Positions 52,011-61,550 are shown, numbered from the stretch's first letter. The stretch is 64,000 nucleotides of DNA from Rhabdobacter roseus (GCF_014202275.1 NZ_JACHGF010000018.1:1-64000), one strand, 5' to 3'. Numbers and translations are program-made. Notes: generated by a model from the letters alone, not told the origin.

Positions 52011-53306
52011 CTACCCCACCACGCGGATCTCGAACGTCGTCCAGCCGTCGGGTTGGGTGCGGAGCGAGAAGGGGAAGCCGTGGTTGAGCAGGATGTCGCG
52101 CGTGAGGGTGAGGCCCACGCCCTGGCCGTCGGGCTTGGTACTGAAGAACGGATTGAAAAGCTGCGCCTCTACCTCCGCCGGGATCGGCTGGCCGTTGTTG
52201 CGTACCTGGATGCTCCCCGCGCGGGCGCACAGCCACACCTCCTGGCCCGGCACGCAGGCCTCGACAGCATTCTTGATGACGTTGACCAGTACCTGCTCCA
52301 GCTGACCTTCGTCTACCGCCACCACCCAGGTACCTTCCGGCAGTGCGGTGTGCAGCGCCACACCCCGCTGCCCCGCCAGCGCCTGCATGAAGAGCGCTAC
52401 TTCGCGCAGGAGCTGGTGCAGGTCCAGGGGTACCTGGCGCGGCGCGGGCAGCCGCACCACGTCGGCAAAGTTACGCATGAAGCGGCTGAGGCGCTGGTTG
52501 CGCTCGCTGGCTACCAGCAGCGCCTCGCGCAGGTCGGCGAAGTCGGGGTCGGTGAGCATGGTGGAGGCCGTTTGCAGGATCGAGTCCGTAGCGCCGAGGG
52601 TGTTGTTCACCTCGTGGGCCATCATCCGGATTACCTTCCCGTAGGCGTTTTTTTCGGTTTCGAGCAGTTCCTGCGTCAGCTCTTCGATCATCAGGAAGGA
52701 GCGCCGGAAGCCGCGGTCCATGAAGTGCGAGCGACGTACCTTGTAGGTTTCGATGCCGTTGTGCTTGATGCTCCGCGCCGCGCCGTCGGGCAGGTCTTCC
52801 AGCTGGCTGAGCATCTTCAGCTCAAGCTCCGGTACCGTTTTTCCTTCAAAGTACCCCCGCGGGCGCTGAAATAACGCGCAGGTACGCTCGTTAACGGTGG
52901 TGATGCGTTCGTCGAAGTCCAGCACCAGGATGGCGATGGGCGAAGCTTCGAGGAGTTTTTCCAGAAAAAAATGCTGCTCCATCTGCTGCGTCCGTTCCTG
53001 CCGCAGCTGGTCGATCATGAGGTTGTAGACCTCGATGAGCACGTCGATCTCGGGCTTGCCCGTCGGGACGAACTTGACCGTAAAATCCTGGTTTTTGATG
53101 GTTTCGATGCCCGCCTGCACAAAAGCGATGGGTTTCTGGAAGTCGCGGTAGATCTGGACCGAAAATGCCACCGACAGTAGCAAAAGTACCTCCGAGGCAA
53201 TGAAAAGTACCTTTTCTTCCCGCAGCCACTGGTAGGTCAGGAAAGCCAGCACGGCGTGCAGCACGACAATAAACACCAGGTACCTGACCCGCAGCGAAAT
53301 CTTCAT
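52011..53306 (-). CDS. Sensor histidine kinase of the efflux operon (NtrY-like)
   Basis: 431 aa. Two N-terminal membrane segments with almost no periplasmic loop, a HAMP-like linker, a PAS domain (about 105-210, VLDFDERITTVNERTCALF), HisKA in IRMMAHEVNNTLGATDSIL (His in AHEVNN) and HATPase ending NPFFSTKPDGQGVGLTLTRDILLNHG. The layout suggests membrane-state or cytosolic sensing. It lies 23 nt after the sigma-54 regulator gene and is last in the efflux operon. Confidence 0.92.
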   Translation of the reverse strand: MKISLRVRYLVFIVVLHAVLAFLTYQWLREEKVLFIASEVLLLLSVAFSVQIYRDFQKPIAFVQAGIETIKNQDFTVKFVPTGKPEIDVLIEVYNLMIDQLRQERTQQMEQHFFLEKLLEASPIAILVLDFDERITTVNERTCALFQRPRGYFEGKTVPELELKMLSQLEDLPDGAARSIKHNGIETYKVRRSHFMDRGFRRSFLMIEELTQELLETEKNAYGKVIRMMAHEVNNTLGATDSILQTASTMLTDPDFADLREALLVASERNQRLSRFMRNFADVVRLPAPRQVPLDLHQLLREVALFMQALAGQRGVALHTALPEGTWVVAVDEGQLEQVLVNVIKNAVEACVPGQEVWLCARAGSIQVRNNGQPIPAEVEAQLFNPFFSTKPDGQGVGLTLTRDILLNHGFPFSLRTQPDGWTTFEIRVVG

Positions 53307-53329
53307 ATTACAAAGGGGTACTTTGAAAA

Positions 53330-54700
53330 TTAACTTTCGGCGTCATACGAGATCCCGTACTTTTCCAGCCGCCGGTACAGCGCGAAGCGCGTAATACCCA
53401 GCGAGCGGGCCACTTTGGATACTTTGTTGCGATGAAACTCCATGGCCCGTCGGATCATCTGGTACTCCATTTCGTCGAGCGTGAGGGTACCTACTTCCGG
53501 CAAAGTACCCTGCGCCGACGGCGTGGGCGTGGCGGGTAGGTTTTTCTGGAAATCGTCCACCTCAAGTACCTCCCCGCCCGAGAGCAGCACCGTGCGCTCC
53601 ACCAGGTTTTTGAGCTGGCGGATGTTGCCCGGTAGCCGGAGGGTACTTAGCCACTGCCGGGCCGCCGCGCTGAGCCGCAGCGCCGGGCGCTCGTAGATGG
53701 TCTTAAGGTTATTCACGAAAGCCTCGGCCAGCAGCGGAATATCGCCGGGGCGCTCGCGCAGGGCGGGGAGCTTCACGGTGATAAGGTTGATGCGGTAAAA
53801 TAAATCTTCCCGAAAAGTACCCTGCGCCACCATTTCCTCCAGGTTGCGGTTGGTAGCACAGACCACGCGGACGTCTACCGTGCGGCTCTTGCTGCTACCG
53901 AGGGGCTCGAAGGTACGTTCCTGAAGTACCCGCAGCAGCTTCACCTGGCTCGAAAGGTCCAGCTCCCCGATTTCGTCCAAAAAAATAGAGCCCCGGTGCG
54001 CCAGCTCAAACCGCCCCGTGCGGTCGGACTTGGCGTCGGTGAAGGCCCCGCGCACGTGCCCAAAGAGTTCACTTTCAAAGAGCGTAGACGAAATCCCGCC
54101 CAGGTTGACCTTCACGAACGGACGTACCCGGCGCTTGCTGTTGCGGTGGATGGCCTCCGCGATGAGCTCCTTGCCGGTACCGCTCTCGCCCGTGATCAGC
54201 ACCGGGGCGTCGGTGGGGGCTATGCGGCCTACGGTTTCCAGGATTTCGAGCAGCTTCGGGTCTTGCCCCACAATGTGCTCGAACTGGTACTTTTGGTCGA
54301 GCCGCTGGCGGTTGGCCGACTGCGGTACCTGCTGCGCCAGGTTCAGGATGGTGCGCACCGACTGCAGCAGGTAGTCGTTTTGCCAGGGCTTGGTGATGAA
54401 GTCGCGCGCCCCGGCTTTCATGCCTTCCACGGCCAGGTCTATGGTACCCCAGCCCGTAATGAGTACCACCGGCACGGCCGGGTACTTGGCGCGGATCTGC
54501 CGCAGGAGCCGCATGCCTTCTTCGCCCGAGGTTTCGATGGAAAAATTCAGGTCCAGCAGGATCAGCTCCGGCCGCTCGGCCCGAAGTACCTCCAGGGCCT
54601 CCGTAGGGGTACCTACGGCCTTCACTTCAAAGCCTTCTTTCTTGAACAAAAAAGCCAGGGAAGCGCGGATGGCACTGTCGTCGTCGATAATCAGGAGCAT
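53330..54700 (-). CDS. Sigma-54-dependent response regulator (NtrC/AtoC family)
   Basis: 456 aa from the ATG at 54700 (MLLIIDDDSAIRASL); an earlier ATG at 54727 adds 9 residues. Receiver (1 to about 120, LILLDLNF phospho-Asp), AAA+ domain with Walker A GESGTGKELIAEAIH, the sigma-54 contact loop as GAFTDA instead of GAFTGA (a variant usual in Bacteroidota), Walker B SIFLDEIGEL, and a Fis-type HTH (NKVSKVARSLGITRFALYRRLEKYGI). It should activate its own operon from the two palindromes at 61621-61653. Confidence 0.94.
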   Translation of the reverse strand: MLLIIDDDSAIRASLAFLFKKEGFEVKAVGTPTEALEVLRAERPELILLDLNFSIETSGEEGMRLLRQIRAKYPAVPVVLITGWGTIDLAVEGMKAGARDFITKPWQNDYLLQSVRTILNLAQQVPQSANRQRLDQKYQFEHIVGQDPKLLEILETVGRIAPTDAPVLITGESGTGKELIAEAIHRNSKRRVRPFVKVNLGGISSTLFESELFGHVRGAFTDAKSDRTGRFELAHRGSIFLDEIGELDLSSQVKLLRVLQERTFEPLGSSKSRTVDVRVVCATNRNLEEMVAQGTFREDLFYRINLITVKLPALRERPGDIPLLAEAFVNNLKTIYERPALRLSAAARQWLSTLRLPGNIRQLKNLVERTVLLSGGEVLEVDDFQKNLPATPTPSAQGTLPEVGTLTLDEMEYQMIRRAMEFHRNKVSKVARSLGITRFALYRRLEKYGISYDAES

Positions 54701-54775
54701 CGGAAACGGGTTCGGTTGGAGGGACAAAAGCCTTGCCCAAAGCTAGCAAAAAAACGGCCCGGATGGTTAATACCG

Positions 54776-55942
54776 CTACTCTTCGTGCAGTGCTACCGCG
54801 GGCTGGATGCGCGCCGCCTGCCGACTAGGGTACCAGGCGCAGAGCGTCACGAGGAGGTAGATGATCACCACCGACGCCACCATGGCCAGCAGGTACACGC
54901 CGCTGGCCACGTCGAAGACATGCAGCAGCGGAAACTGCACCGTGAAGAGTAGCCCCAGCAGCATACTGAGCGTAGCCAGTACCCAGATCTCCCCCAGAAA
55001 CTGCTGCTTCACGGCCCGCTCGGTAGCGCCCATGGCCCGGCGCAGGCCGATCTCGTCCTTGCGTTTGGCAATATTCAAATTCAAAATCCCGAACAGCCCC
55101 AGCGCCACGTTGACGAGCAGAAAGCTACAAATAATGAGGAAAATCAGGACGGGTATGAGCGTGAGGTTGTGCTGGTTGGTGCGCGACTCGGTGAGGTGAT
55201 CTACCTCCACGCTCCAGCCTTTGAGCTGGGCCGTGACGTCCTTGACCAGCCGGGCCTCAAAGAGGGCGTCGGTACCGGGCTTGGTCTTGATCAGCAGGGT
55301 ACTGTTCCAGCGGTCGTCCGCGTAGAGCAGCTCAAACATCGCGGGCTTGTTTTCCATAAATTCCGCTTTGTCTTTGTAGTTGCCAATCACCCCCACCACT
55401 TTCCAGGTATTTTCGCCGTCGTTATTGAGGATTTTCCCCAGGGGGTTTTCTTCGCCAAATAGCTTCTCGCGCGCTTTCTGATTGATCACCGCCGGGCGGT
55501 GCTTGCCCACGCTGTCGGCGCTCTGGTACCACCTCCCGGCCAGGGGGGTGATGTCGAGCGTACGGGCGAAGTTTTCGTCCACGGTATAAAAATTCATCAT
55601 CGAGTGGGTTCCGTTGTACTTGACGCCGTTGCTCATCTGGCTGGCCGCAAACGGGAAGTTACTACCCATGCGCGTGACCGACTCCACTTCGGCGTAGGTA
55701 CCCAGGTGCCGCACTACCTGCTGGATTTTCTCGGCTACGTCGGTGGTATCCTGGTTGTTTTGCAGGTTGATGGCCCACACCCGCTCGTAGGCAAAGCCCA
55801 GCGGCTCCAGGTAGTTGCGGGCATTAAAAATGATCAGGGAGGCCAGTCCGAAGAGAACCAGAAACGAAGCCCAGATCTCGACGATCAGCAGTGCGTGCGT
55901 CTTCTTTTTGTTCCAGGTGAGCTTGAATAAATGCCGTAACAT
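54776..55942 (-). CDS. ABC transporter permease, MacB/FtsX type (second)
   Basis: 388 aa with one N-terminal membrane span, a large periplasmic MacB_PCD-like domain (about 45-265) and three C-terminal spans with the FtsX motif NIAKRKDEIGLRRAMGATERAV. It is paralogous in layout to the permease at 56145-57389; the two probably form a heterodimer with the ATPase at 58049-58711. It would pump substrates from periplasm or inner membrane to the TolC channel. Confidence 0.9.
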   Translation of the reverse strand: MLRHLFKLTWNKKKTHALLIVEIWASFLVLFGLASLIIFNARNYLEPLGFAYERVWAINLQNNQDTTDVAEKIQQVVRHLGTYAEVESVTRMGSNFPFAASQMSNGVKYNGTHSMMNFYTVDENFARTLDITPLAGRWYQSADSVGKHRPAVINQKAREKLFGEENPLGKILNNDGENTWKVVGVIGNYKDKAEFMENKPAMFELLYADDRWNSTLLIKTKPGTDALFEARLVKDVTAQLKGWSVEVDHLTESRTNQHNLTLIPVLIFLIICSFLLVNVALGLFGILNLNIAKRKDEIGLRRAMGATERAVKQQFLGEIWVLATLSMLLGLLFTVQFPLLHVFDVASGVYLLAMVASVVIIYLLVTLCAWYPSRQAARIQPAVALHEE

Positions 55943-55984
55943 AGCGTAGCTACTTGATGGTGAATGAATGTTTTAAATGGCAGA

Positions 55985-56100
55985 GGGCGTGGGGCGGAGG
56001 GCATGGGGCGGAGGGTTCGGGGCAGAGGGTACTTTAAAAAGTACCTACAAAGCTCCCTTTCTCCGCCGGAGAAAGGGCTGGGGATAGAGGCAAAGAGCAG
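55985..56100 (-). repeat. Intergenic palindromic repeat, copy A
   Basis: A G-rich run of GGGCATGGGGCGGAGGG words is followed by GGTACTTT-aaa-AAGTACC and by the palindrome CCCTTTCTCCGCCGGAGAAAGGG, written here as CCCTTTCTCCG / CGGAGAAAGGG, then CTGGGGATAGAGG. It matches copy B at 57405-57500 in order and sequence. It lies about 45 nt upstream of the permease start at 55942. Confidence 0.7.
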
Positions 56101-56144
56101 TTCAAAGTACCCCCCGCGCCCCATGCCCAACACCCTATGCCCCC

Positions 56145-57389
56145 CTACCCTTTCAGCGCGTCCACGATTTTCAGCTTCGACATGCGCAGGGCCGGAAGTA
56201 CCCCCGACAAGATCCCAAACACGAAGCAAACGCCCACGCTCACCAGAAACACCGTGAGGTTGATCGTGAGGTCGGCGTAGGCGATCCAGCCGCTGTGGTT
56301 GATGAGCTGAATAATCACGACCGTCAGCACCAGCGCGATGCCCCCGCCGATGAAGGTAATGAACAGATTCTCGATGATAAACTGCCAGAGCAACGTCCGC
56401 ACCGGAGCCCCGAAGGCCTTCCGCACGCCGATTTCGGAGGCGCGCTCCAGGATTCGGCTCACGTTGACGTTCACCAGGTTGATGGCCGGTAGCCCCAGCA
56501 GCATGAACACGATGAACCCCACGATACTCAGGAAGACCGCCCGCAGGCCCGGCCCCTCCATGATCGTGCCCAGGAAGTTGTCGGCGTAGGTTTCGTTCAT
56601 GACCTTCAGGACGTCATACTTGGTACCGCCTTCGTACTGCGGCACGGGTATCCGGCTCACGCGGTCGTAGAATTCATCCTGAATGGCCTTGAAGTCGGAC
56701 TGGTCTTTGGCCAACACAATGGCGATGTAGTTGCCCCGAAAGCCCGTATTCTGGTAGTTGCTTTTGGGGGCCGTGTAGGGAAAGTACACCTTGGCGTGGG
56801 TAAAAAACCGCGTCACCGGACTCCCCCGCACTACCCCCATCACCTTGTAATGCACGTTCTCAATCTCGATGGTTTTGCCCACCACGGGCTCGGAGGCACT
56901 TCCAAAGTACTCCTTCTTGAAGTCGTCGCTGATCACGGCCACCTGGTCTCCGGCGGCGATGTTCTGCTCGTTGTAGGGTTTGCCTTCCAGGAAATCGAAG
57001 GCCATCACCCGCCAGAAGTCGGCATCGGTAAACTTGGTGTTGAGCTTGATTTTCTGCGAACCCACGTAGGCATTGGAGCTATTCATGACCGAACTGATCG
57101 ACACCCGCTCCGGCGTTTGGAGGCTTTTGACGTAGTCGGTCAGGAAACGAAAGCTCATTGGCCCCTTCATCTGGGTGGTCCCGGCCGTATCGGTCTGGGT
57201 CATCATCTGGATGTACAGCGAGCGGTCGCGGTTGGTTTCGGGGTAGTGCGGCCCGAGCAAATGGTCCAGAAAGGACGTCAGGACCATCAGCACCGTAAGC
57301 GTGAGGCTGATGCCGAAGAGCGTAATGAAGGTATAAAACGGGTGCCGAAGCAGTACCTTCCAGGCGAGTTTGAGGTAGTTTGTTAGCAT
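56145..57389 (-). CDS. ABC transporter permease, MacB/FtsX type (first)
   Basis: 414 aa. N-terminal span (TFITLFGISLTLTVLMVLTSF), periplasmic domain about 45-280, and three C-terminal spans with LVNVNVSRILERASEIGVRKAFGAPVRTLLWQFIIENLF. It pairs with the second permease and the ATPase. Palindromic repeats lie on both sides of the gene. It is not fused to an ATPase domain, unlike E. coli MacB. Confidence 0.9.
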   Translation of the reverse strand: MLTNYLKLAWKVLLRHPFYTFITLFGISLTLTVLMVLTSFLDHLLGPHYPETNRDRSLYIQMMTQTDTAGTTQMKGPMSFRFLTDYVKSLQTPERVSISSVMNSSNAYVGSQKIKLNTKFTDADFWRVMAFDFLEGKPYNEQNIAAGDQVAVISDDFKKEYFGSASEPVVGKTIEIENVHYKVMGVVRGSPVTRFFTHAKVYFPYTAPKSNYQNTGFRGNYIAIVLAKDQSDFKAIQDEFYDRVSRIPVPQYEGGTKYDVLKVMNETYADNFLGTIMEGPGLRAVFLSIVGFIVFMLLGLPAINLVNVNVSRILERASEIGVRKAFGAPVRTLLWQFIIENLFITFIGGGIALVLTVVIIQLINHSGWIAYADLTINLTVFLVSVGVCFVFGILSGVLPALRMSKLKIVDALKG

Positions 57390-57404
57390 GGTTTAGCAAA
57401 GGGC

Positions 57405-57500
57405 ATGGGGGTAAGGGCAGAGGGTTTGGGGTACTTTTTGAAAAAGTACCTACCAAGCTCCCTTTCTCCGCGGGGGAAAGGGCCGGGGATAGATGCTTTG
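57405..57500 (-). repeat. Intergenic palindromic repeat, copy B
   Basis: Same order as copy A: G-rich words, GGTACTTTTT-gaa-AAAGTACC, then CAAGCTCCCTTTCTCCGCG.. pairing with CGGGGGAAAGGG, then CCGGGGATAGATG. Sequence identity with copy A across about 70 bp is high. It precedes the permease start at 57389. Confidence 0.7.
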
Positions 57501-57527
57501 GGGTAATGGGTAGTTTGCTGCATGGGG

Positions 57528-57896
57528 TTAGAGGTTGAGGGCTTTCTGGAAGTTGGTTAGCTTGCGACTTAACTCTTCCAAGCGATTAAAAATAGATTGC
57601 TTCGTATCTTCATTTATTTGGCTGCGTCTTTGAAGAATTATCAAAATATTAGCACACTCATAACAGGAGCGTTTAGCATAGTTTAAAAACTGGTAAAATT
57701 CCTTTTTTGAGGCCGAACCGGAACCTTCAGCTATATTATTTGAAATACTCATGGCCGCCCCTCTAAGCTGTTCGGCAAAACGATACAGTTTTCGTGCTTC
57801 CATCGCATCAGCTATATCAAGCAGACTATCTCCGATTTCGATACTTAATTGCCAAATCTCTAAATCTTCGAAACGAAACTTGCGTAACATAGGCAT
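57528..57896 (-). CDS. Four-helix-bundle protein (23S rRNA IVP family), inserted in the efflux operon
   Basis: 122 aa from the ATG at 57896 (MPMLRKFRFEDLEIWQLSIEIGDSLLDIAD). It has the diagnostic AEQLRGAAMSISNNIAEGSGSASKKEFYQFLNYAKRSCYECANILIIL. These proteins were first found in intervening sequences of 23S rRNA but also occur as free genes; they form pentamers and their role is unresolved. The gene is AT-rich and separates the ABC ATPase from its permeases, flanked by G-rich repeats. It looks like a late insertion. Confidence 0.88.
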   Translation of the reverse strand: MPMLRKFRFEDLEIWQLSIEIGDSLLDIADAMEARKLYRFAEQLRGAAMSISNNIAEGSGSASKKEFYQFLNYAKRSCYECANILIILQRRSQINEDTKQSIFNRLEELSRKLTNFQKALNL

Positions 57897-58004
57897 GTGG
57901 CTTGGGATTAAGGGGGCGATCAGAGCCCCTGGATAAGACAAGCATACTTTGCAAACCAAGCCCAAAAATCCATTCCTTAGGCCAAGCTACGTCCAGCAGA
58001 AAAA

Positions 58005-58048
58005 CCCTATGCCCTTTGCCCCATGCCCCAAACCCTCTGCCCTCTGCC
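58005..58048. repeat. G/C-strand-biased intergenic repeat, partial copy C
   Basis: CCCTATGCCCTTTGCCCC and following ATGCCCCAAACCCTCTGCCC words, on the strand complementary to the G-rich runs of copies A and B, begin directly at the end of the ABC ATPase gene. The GTACC part is only partly present (AAAGTACC overlaps the gene end). Confidence 0.5.
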
Positions 58049-58711
58049 CTAAAGTACCTGCGTGCCGTCGAAGAGGCGGATGAGTCGGTGGGTCTTTTTG
58101 GCCATGGCGTCGTCGTGCGTTACCATCACGATCGTCGCACCGTCCTTGTTTAGGTTTTGCAGGATGCTCAGGATCTCGTTGCCCATGGCGCTGTCCAGGT
58201 TACCGGTGGGTTCGTCGGCCAGGATGATTTCCGGCTTGCCCACGATGGCCCGCGCAATGGCCACCCGCTGCTTTTGACCGCCCGAGAGCTGCTTGGGGAA
58301 GTGCTTCATGCGGTTGCTGAGGCCTACTTTTTCGAGGGCTTCCTGCGCCAAGGCGCGGCGTTGGCGGGCCGAGCTGGAGCGGTACAGCAGCGGAATCTCC
58401 ACGTTGTCGAGCACCGAGAGGTCGTTGATGAGGTGGAAGCTCTGGAAAATAAAGCCCAGCTTCTCGTTGCGGAGGTGCGCCAGCTCGCGGTCGCGGTACT
58501 TCTCGACCCGGCGACCGCCAATCTCCACCACGCCGCGCGAGGGCTCGTCGAGTAGGCCAATGATGTTGAGCAGGGTACTTTTGCCGCAGCCCGACGGCCC
58601 CATGATCGACACAAACTCGCCCTTCTGTACGTCGAGGTTGATGTTGTTGAGGGCCAGCGTCTCAATCGCGCTGGTGCGGTAGACTTTTTCCACGTGTTGT
58701 AGTTTGATCAT
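58049..58711 (-). CDS. ABC transporter ATP-binding protein, MacB/LolD type
   Basis: 220 aa. Walker A GPSGCGKSTLLNIIG, Q-loop FIFQSFHLI, signature LSGGQKQRVAIARAIV, Walker B ILADEPTGNLD, and H-loop VTHDDAMA. It powers the two FtsX-like permeases. Together with HlyD and TolC it makes a tripartite efflux pump of the MacAB-TolC kind. Confidence 0.95.
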   Translation of the reverse strand: MIKLQHVEKVYRTSAIETLALNNINLDVQKGEFVSIMGPSGCGKSTLLNIIGLLDEPSRGVVEIGGRRVEKYRDRELAHLRNEKLGFIFQSFHLINDLSVLDNVEIPLLYRSSSARQRRALAQEALEKVGLSNRMKHFPKQLSGGQKQRVAIARAIVGKPEIILADEPTGNLDSAMGNEILSILQNLNKDGATIVMVTHDDAMAKKTHRLIRLFDGTQVL

Positions 58712-58761
58712 CTTCGTGCTTGATTTAGGTAGTTTGGCGGGCGAGGGTACCTTGGGGTACT

Positions 58762-60225
58762 TTACGCGTCGCCTGCGGTTATTTTTTGGTTCTTTTCAAA
58801 ATCGTATAGCGTCAGCAGGCGCAGCGCGTAGTAGGCCTGCCAATAGTCGCGCAGGGCCAGGATGTAGTCGCGGCGGGCGCGGTCTTTTTCCTGCATCGCA
58901 ATGCCCAGGTCCGTCACGCTCAAATTACTCAGAATAAACCGATCCTGCGCGATCTGGTAGCGGTTGGCGGCAATCTGGTCGGCCAGGCCGGTGAGCTTCA
59001 CCTGCTGCTGGAGCATCTGCAGCAGCGTCACTTGCGTAAAAATCTCCTGCTCGAAGGTGAGCCTCCCCTGCTCTACTACCTGCTCGGTGAGCTCCAGCTC
59101 GGCCCGGGCCACTTCGGTGCGGGCGCGGTTGCGCCCCCAGGTCAGGATGGGCAGCGCAAACCGCACCTCCACAAACTCCCGGTCCTGGGGGCGGTGGTAC
59201 ACGTCGCTGGGCCGCGCGCCCCGGTTCGACAGCCCGAAGGTCGCGTTCAGCGAGGCGTTCAGGCCGTTTTCCTTGCGGGCCCGCTCCATCTCCCGGGTAC
59301 CTTCCAGCAGCCGACGCTCAAACGCGATCGCCTCCGAGCGGTTGGCAAAGGCCTCGGCCAGCGCGCGCTGCGGGTCCACGTCGAAATCGGGCAGCTCGCG
59401 GGGTACTTCCAGCACTAGCTCTTTTTCCTCCCGCAGGCTGAGGTACATTTTGAGCTTCAGCGTAGCCACCGCCGCCGCCTGCTGGGCCGAGGCGTAGTCT
59501 TTCCGGGCCGTAAGTACCCCCATCTGGAGCTGCAACAGGTCGTTCTGGGATACTTTGCCCAGCTCCAGTTTCTGCCGCGCTATCTGGTAGAGCGTATCGT
59601 TGTTGCTGAGGTTCTTTTGGGCAATCTGTAAATTAACCTGCGCCACCAGAAGCTCAAAGTACCGCTCCGAGGCCGTCACGGCCACCTGCTCCATCGTTTC
59701 CAAAAACTCCTGGTTGCCCTCCTGGTACCGCAGCGGCTCGATCTTCCGACTCCACCGCAGCGGATTGAACCGAAACAGCGGCTGCTCCAGCCCGATCGCG
59801 AACGGAATGCCGTTGTAGAGCGTGTTGTTGCGGGCGAAGTCGTCGAAGCGCTGCAACTGGTGCTGCACGAACACCGTCCCGCCCGTGAGCGACACCTGCT
59901 GGCTCAGCGAGAGGTTCAGCAGGGAGTTGTTGTTGGACACCGGCTGAAAGGCCACCGTGCCGTCGGGCTGAAGTACCTCGATGAACGAGCGCGTAAACCC
60001 CGGCAAGGTACCTTCCAGCGCGAGCTGGGGCCGAAAGTTGGCCTGAAACGAGCGGTACTGCCAGTAGTTGGTTTTCTTTTGGGTGGCCGCCTGCTTGGCC
60101 GCCAGCGACTGCGCCCTAGCCAGCTGCACCACCTCGCCGAGCGAGAGCGGCTGGCCCGGTACCTGGCCGTAGCTGAGCAAGGTACTTATCCAAAGCATCC
60201 CAAGTACCTGTAAAATGGTCTTCAT
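58762..60225 (-). CDS. TolC family outer-membrane efflux protein
   Basis: 487 aa with a signal peptide (MKTILQVLGMLWISTLLSYG). Two OEP repeats with long coiled-coil helices (EQVAVTASERYFELLVAQVNLQIAQKNL, ARTEVARAELELTEQVVEQGRLTFEQEIFTQVTLLQML). It forms the outer-membrane exit duct. It starts 24 nt after the adaptor gene ends. Confidence 0.92.
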   Translation of the reverse strand: MKTILQVLGMLWISTLLSYGQVPGQPLSLGEVVQLARAQSLAAKQAATQKKTNYWQYRSFQANFRPQLALEGTLPGFTRSFIEVLQPDGTVAFQPVSNNNSLLNLSLSQQVSLTGGTVFVQHQLQRFDDFARNNTLYNGIPFAIGLEQPLFRFNPLRWSRKIEPLRYQEGNQEFLETMEQVAVTASERYFELLVAQVNLQIAQKNLSNNDTLYQIARQKLELGKVSQNDLLQLQMGVLTARKDYASAQQAAAVATLKLKMYLSLREEKELVLEVPRELPDFDVDPQRALAEAFANRSEAIAFERRLLEGTREMERARKENGLNASLNATFGLSNRGARPSDVYHRPQDREFVEVRFALPILTWGRNRARTEVARAELELTEQVVEQGRLTFEQEIFTQVTLLQMLQQQVKLTGLADQIAANRYQIAQDRFILSNLSVTDLGIAMQEKDRARRDYILALRDYWQAYYALRLLTLYDFEKNQKITAGDA

Positions 60226-60248
60226 GGAGAGGGGGTAGTTTAGGGGGC

Positions 60249-61496
60249 TTAGGGTACGATCTTCAGCGTTTCCAGGTGTTCGTATTCGCTCAGGTCGGTC
60301 AGGATCACCTGCTCGCCCGCCCGCACGCCGCTTTTGATTTCTACGTAGTCGAAGTTCGACAAACCTACCTCCACCTCGCGCCGCCGGGCGGTGCCGTCCT
60401 GGAGTACGTATAGGTACTGCCGGCGCTTGCCCTTGAAGGCCGGTCCGTTGGCTACCCGCAGGGTACGTACGCTCCGGTTGGTCACCACGTACACCTCCAC
60501 CTTCAGGTTGGGCCGCAGCGACGCGTGGGTGGCGTCGTCGAGCTGCACCACAAACTCCACCACGCCGTTTTTTACGGCGGGCTTCACCTGCGCGATCGTC
60601 CCGCGCAGGGTACTTTCGTTCACCCGCACAATCACCGGCAGGGCGGCCTTGAGCTGGTCGGCGTACACGTCCGAGCAGGTACCTTCGATCCGGAAACTAC
60701 CCAGATCCGCCACCTTGGCCAGCATTTCGCCCTCACTCACCGACGAGCCAATGTTCTCGTTCACCCAGGTAAGTACCCCTTTGCGGTCGGCCACGATGTC
60801 GGCCTTTTTGAGCTTGTGCAGGAGTTCTTTGGAGTTTTTACCTTCAATCTGCGCGCCCAGCTCCATTTCCCGCAGGCTGGCTCCCATCGACCGCCGGTTG
60901 TAGGCCAGGTCGTTCTCGAGCTGCTTCTTTTCCAGCTCCGCGATGCGGAGCGCGTTTTCAGCGCGGGTCACGTCCTCGGCCGTGCCGCCCCCTACCTTCT
61001 GCAGCCGGATGGCATCCTCGTGGTCTGCGCGCAGGCGGTTGATGTTCAGGAGCTTGATCTTGTCGTTGATCTCGGCGTCAAAGAGGTTCTTGTCCAGCTT
61101 CATGCGCATTTGTTCAATGCTGTTCTGTTTTAGGGCCAGCTGATCCTGCAACTTTTCGTACTCAATTTCGGTCAGCGATTTGTCCAGCTCCACAATGGCC
61201 TGGCCGGGAAGTACCTGCGTACCGGGCGTCAGCAAGATCCGCTGGATACTGGCCCGGATCGGGCTCGCGATCATTTGCTCGTAGGCCGGTATCACCACGC
61301 CCGCCGCCGTGAGGGTGTTGTCCACCTCGCCCACCGCCACCGAGGCCGTCCGGACGCGGGAGGCATCGAGGGTACCTTGCAGCGAATTCCAAAGCAAGTA
61401 CACCCCCGCGCCCAGCAGCAGTACCACTCCCAGGCTGAAGCCCCAGCGGCGGTTGCGTTGGCGTTGGAGGTACTCCGGGGCTAGTTCTCGATCCAT
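60249..61496 (-). CDS. HlyD/MacA family periplasmic adaptor
   Basis: 415 aa. One N-terminal membrane anchor (WGFSLGVVLLLGAGVYLLW), a lipoyl half-motif (IRASIQRILLTPGTQVLPGQAIVELD), a long alpha hairpin (about 100-210, coiled coil), the second lipoyl half (KADIVADRKGVLTWVNENIGSSVSEGEML) and beta-barrel and membrane-proximal domains. It is the first gene of the efflux operon and bridges the inner-membrane permeases and TolC. Confidence 0.93.
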   Translation of the reverse strand: MDRELAPEYLQRQRNRRWGFSLGVVLLLGAGVYLLWNSLQGTLDASRVRTASVAVGEVDNTLTAAGVVIPAYEQMIASPIRASIQRILLTPGTQVLPGQAIVELDKSLTEIEYEKLQDQLALKQNSIEQMRMKLDKNLFDAEINDKIKLLNINRLRADHEDAIRLQKVGGGTAEDVTRAENALRIAELEKKQLENDLAYNRRSMGASLREMELGAQIEGKNSKELLHKLKKADIVADRKGVLTWVNENIGSSVSEGEMLAKVADLGSFRIEGTCSDVYADQLKAALPVIVRVNESTLRGTIAQVKPAVKNGVVEFVVQLDDATHASLRPNLKVEVYVVTNRSVRTLRVANGPAFKGKRRQYLYVLQDGTARRREVEVGLSNFDYVEIKSGVRAGEQVILTDLSEYEHLETLKIVP

Positions 61497-61550
61497 AAGG
61501 AGGGGTTGGGGTAGTTTAACGTTTTCATGGCTAAAAGTACCTTGCTTACT

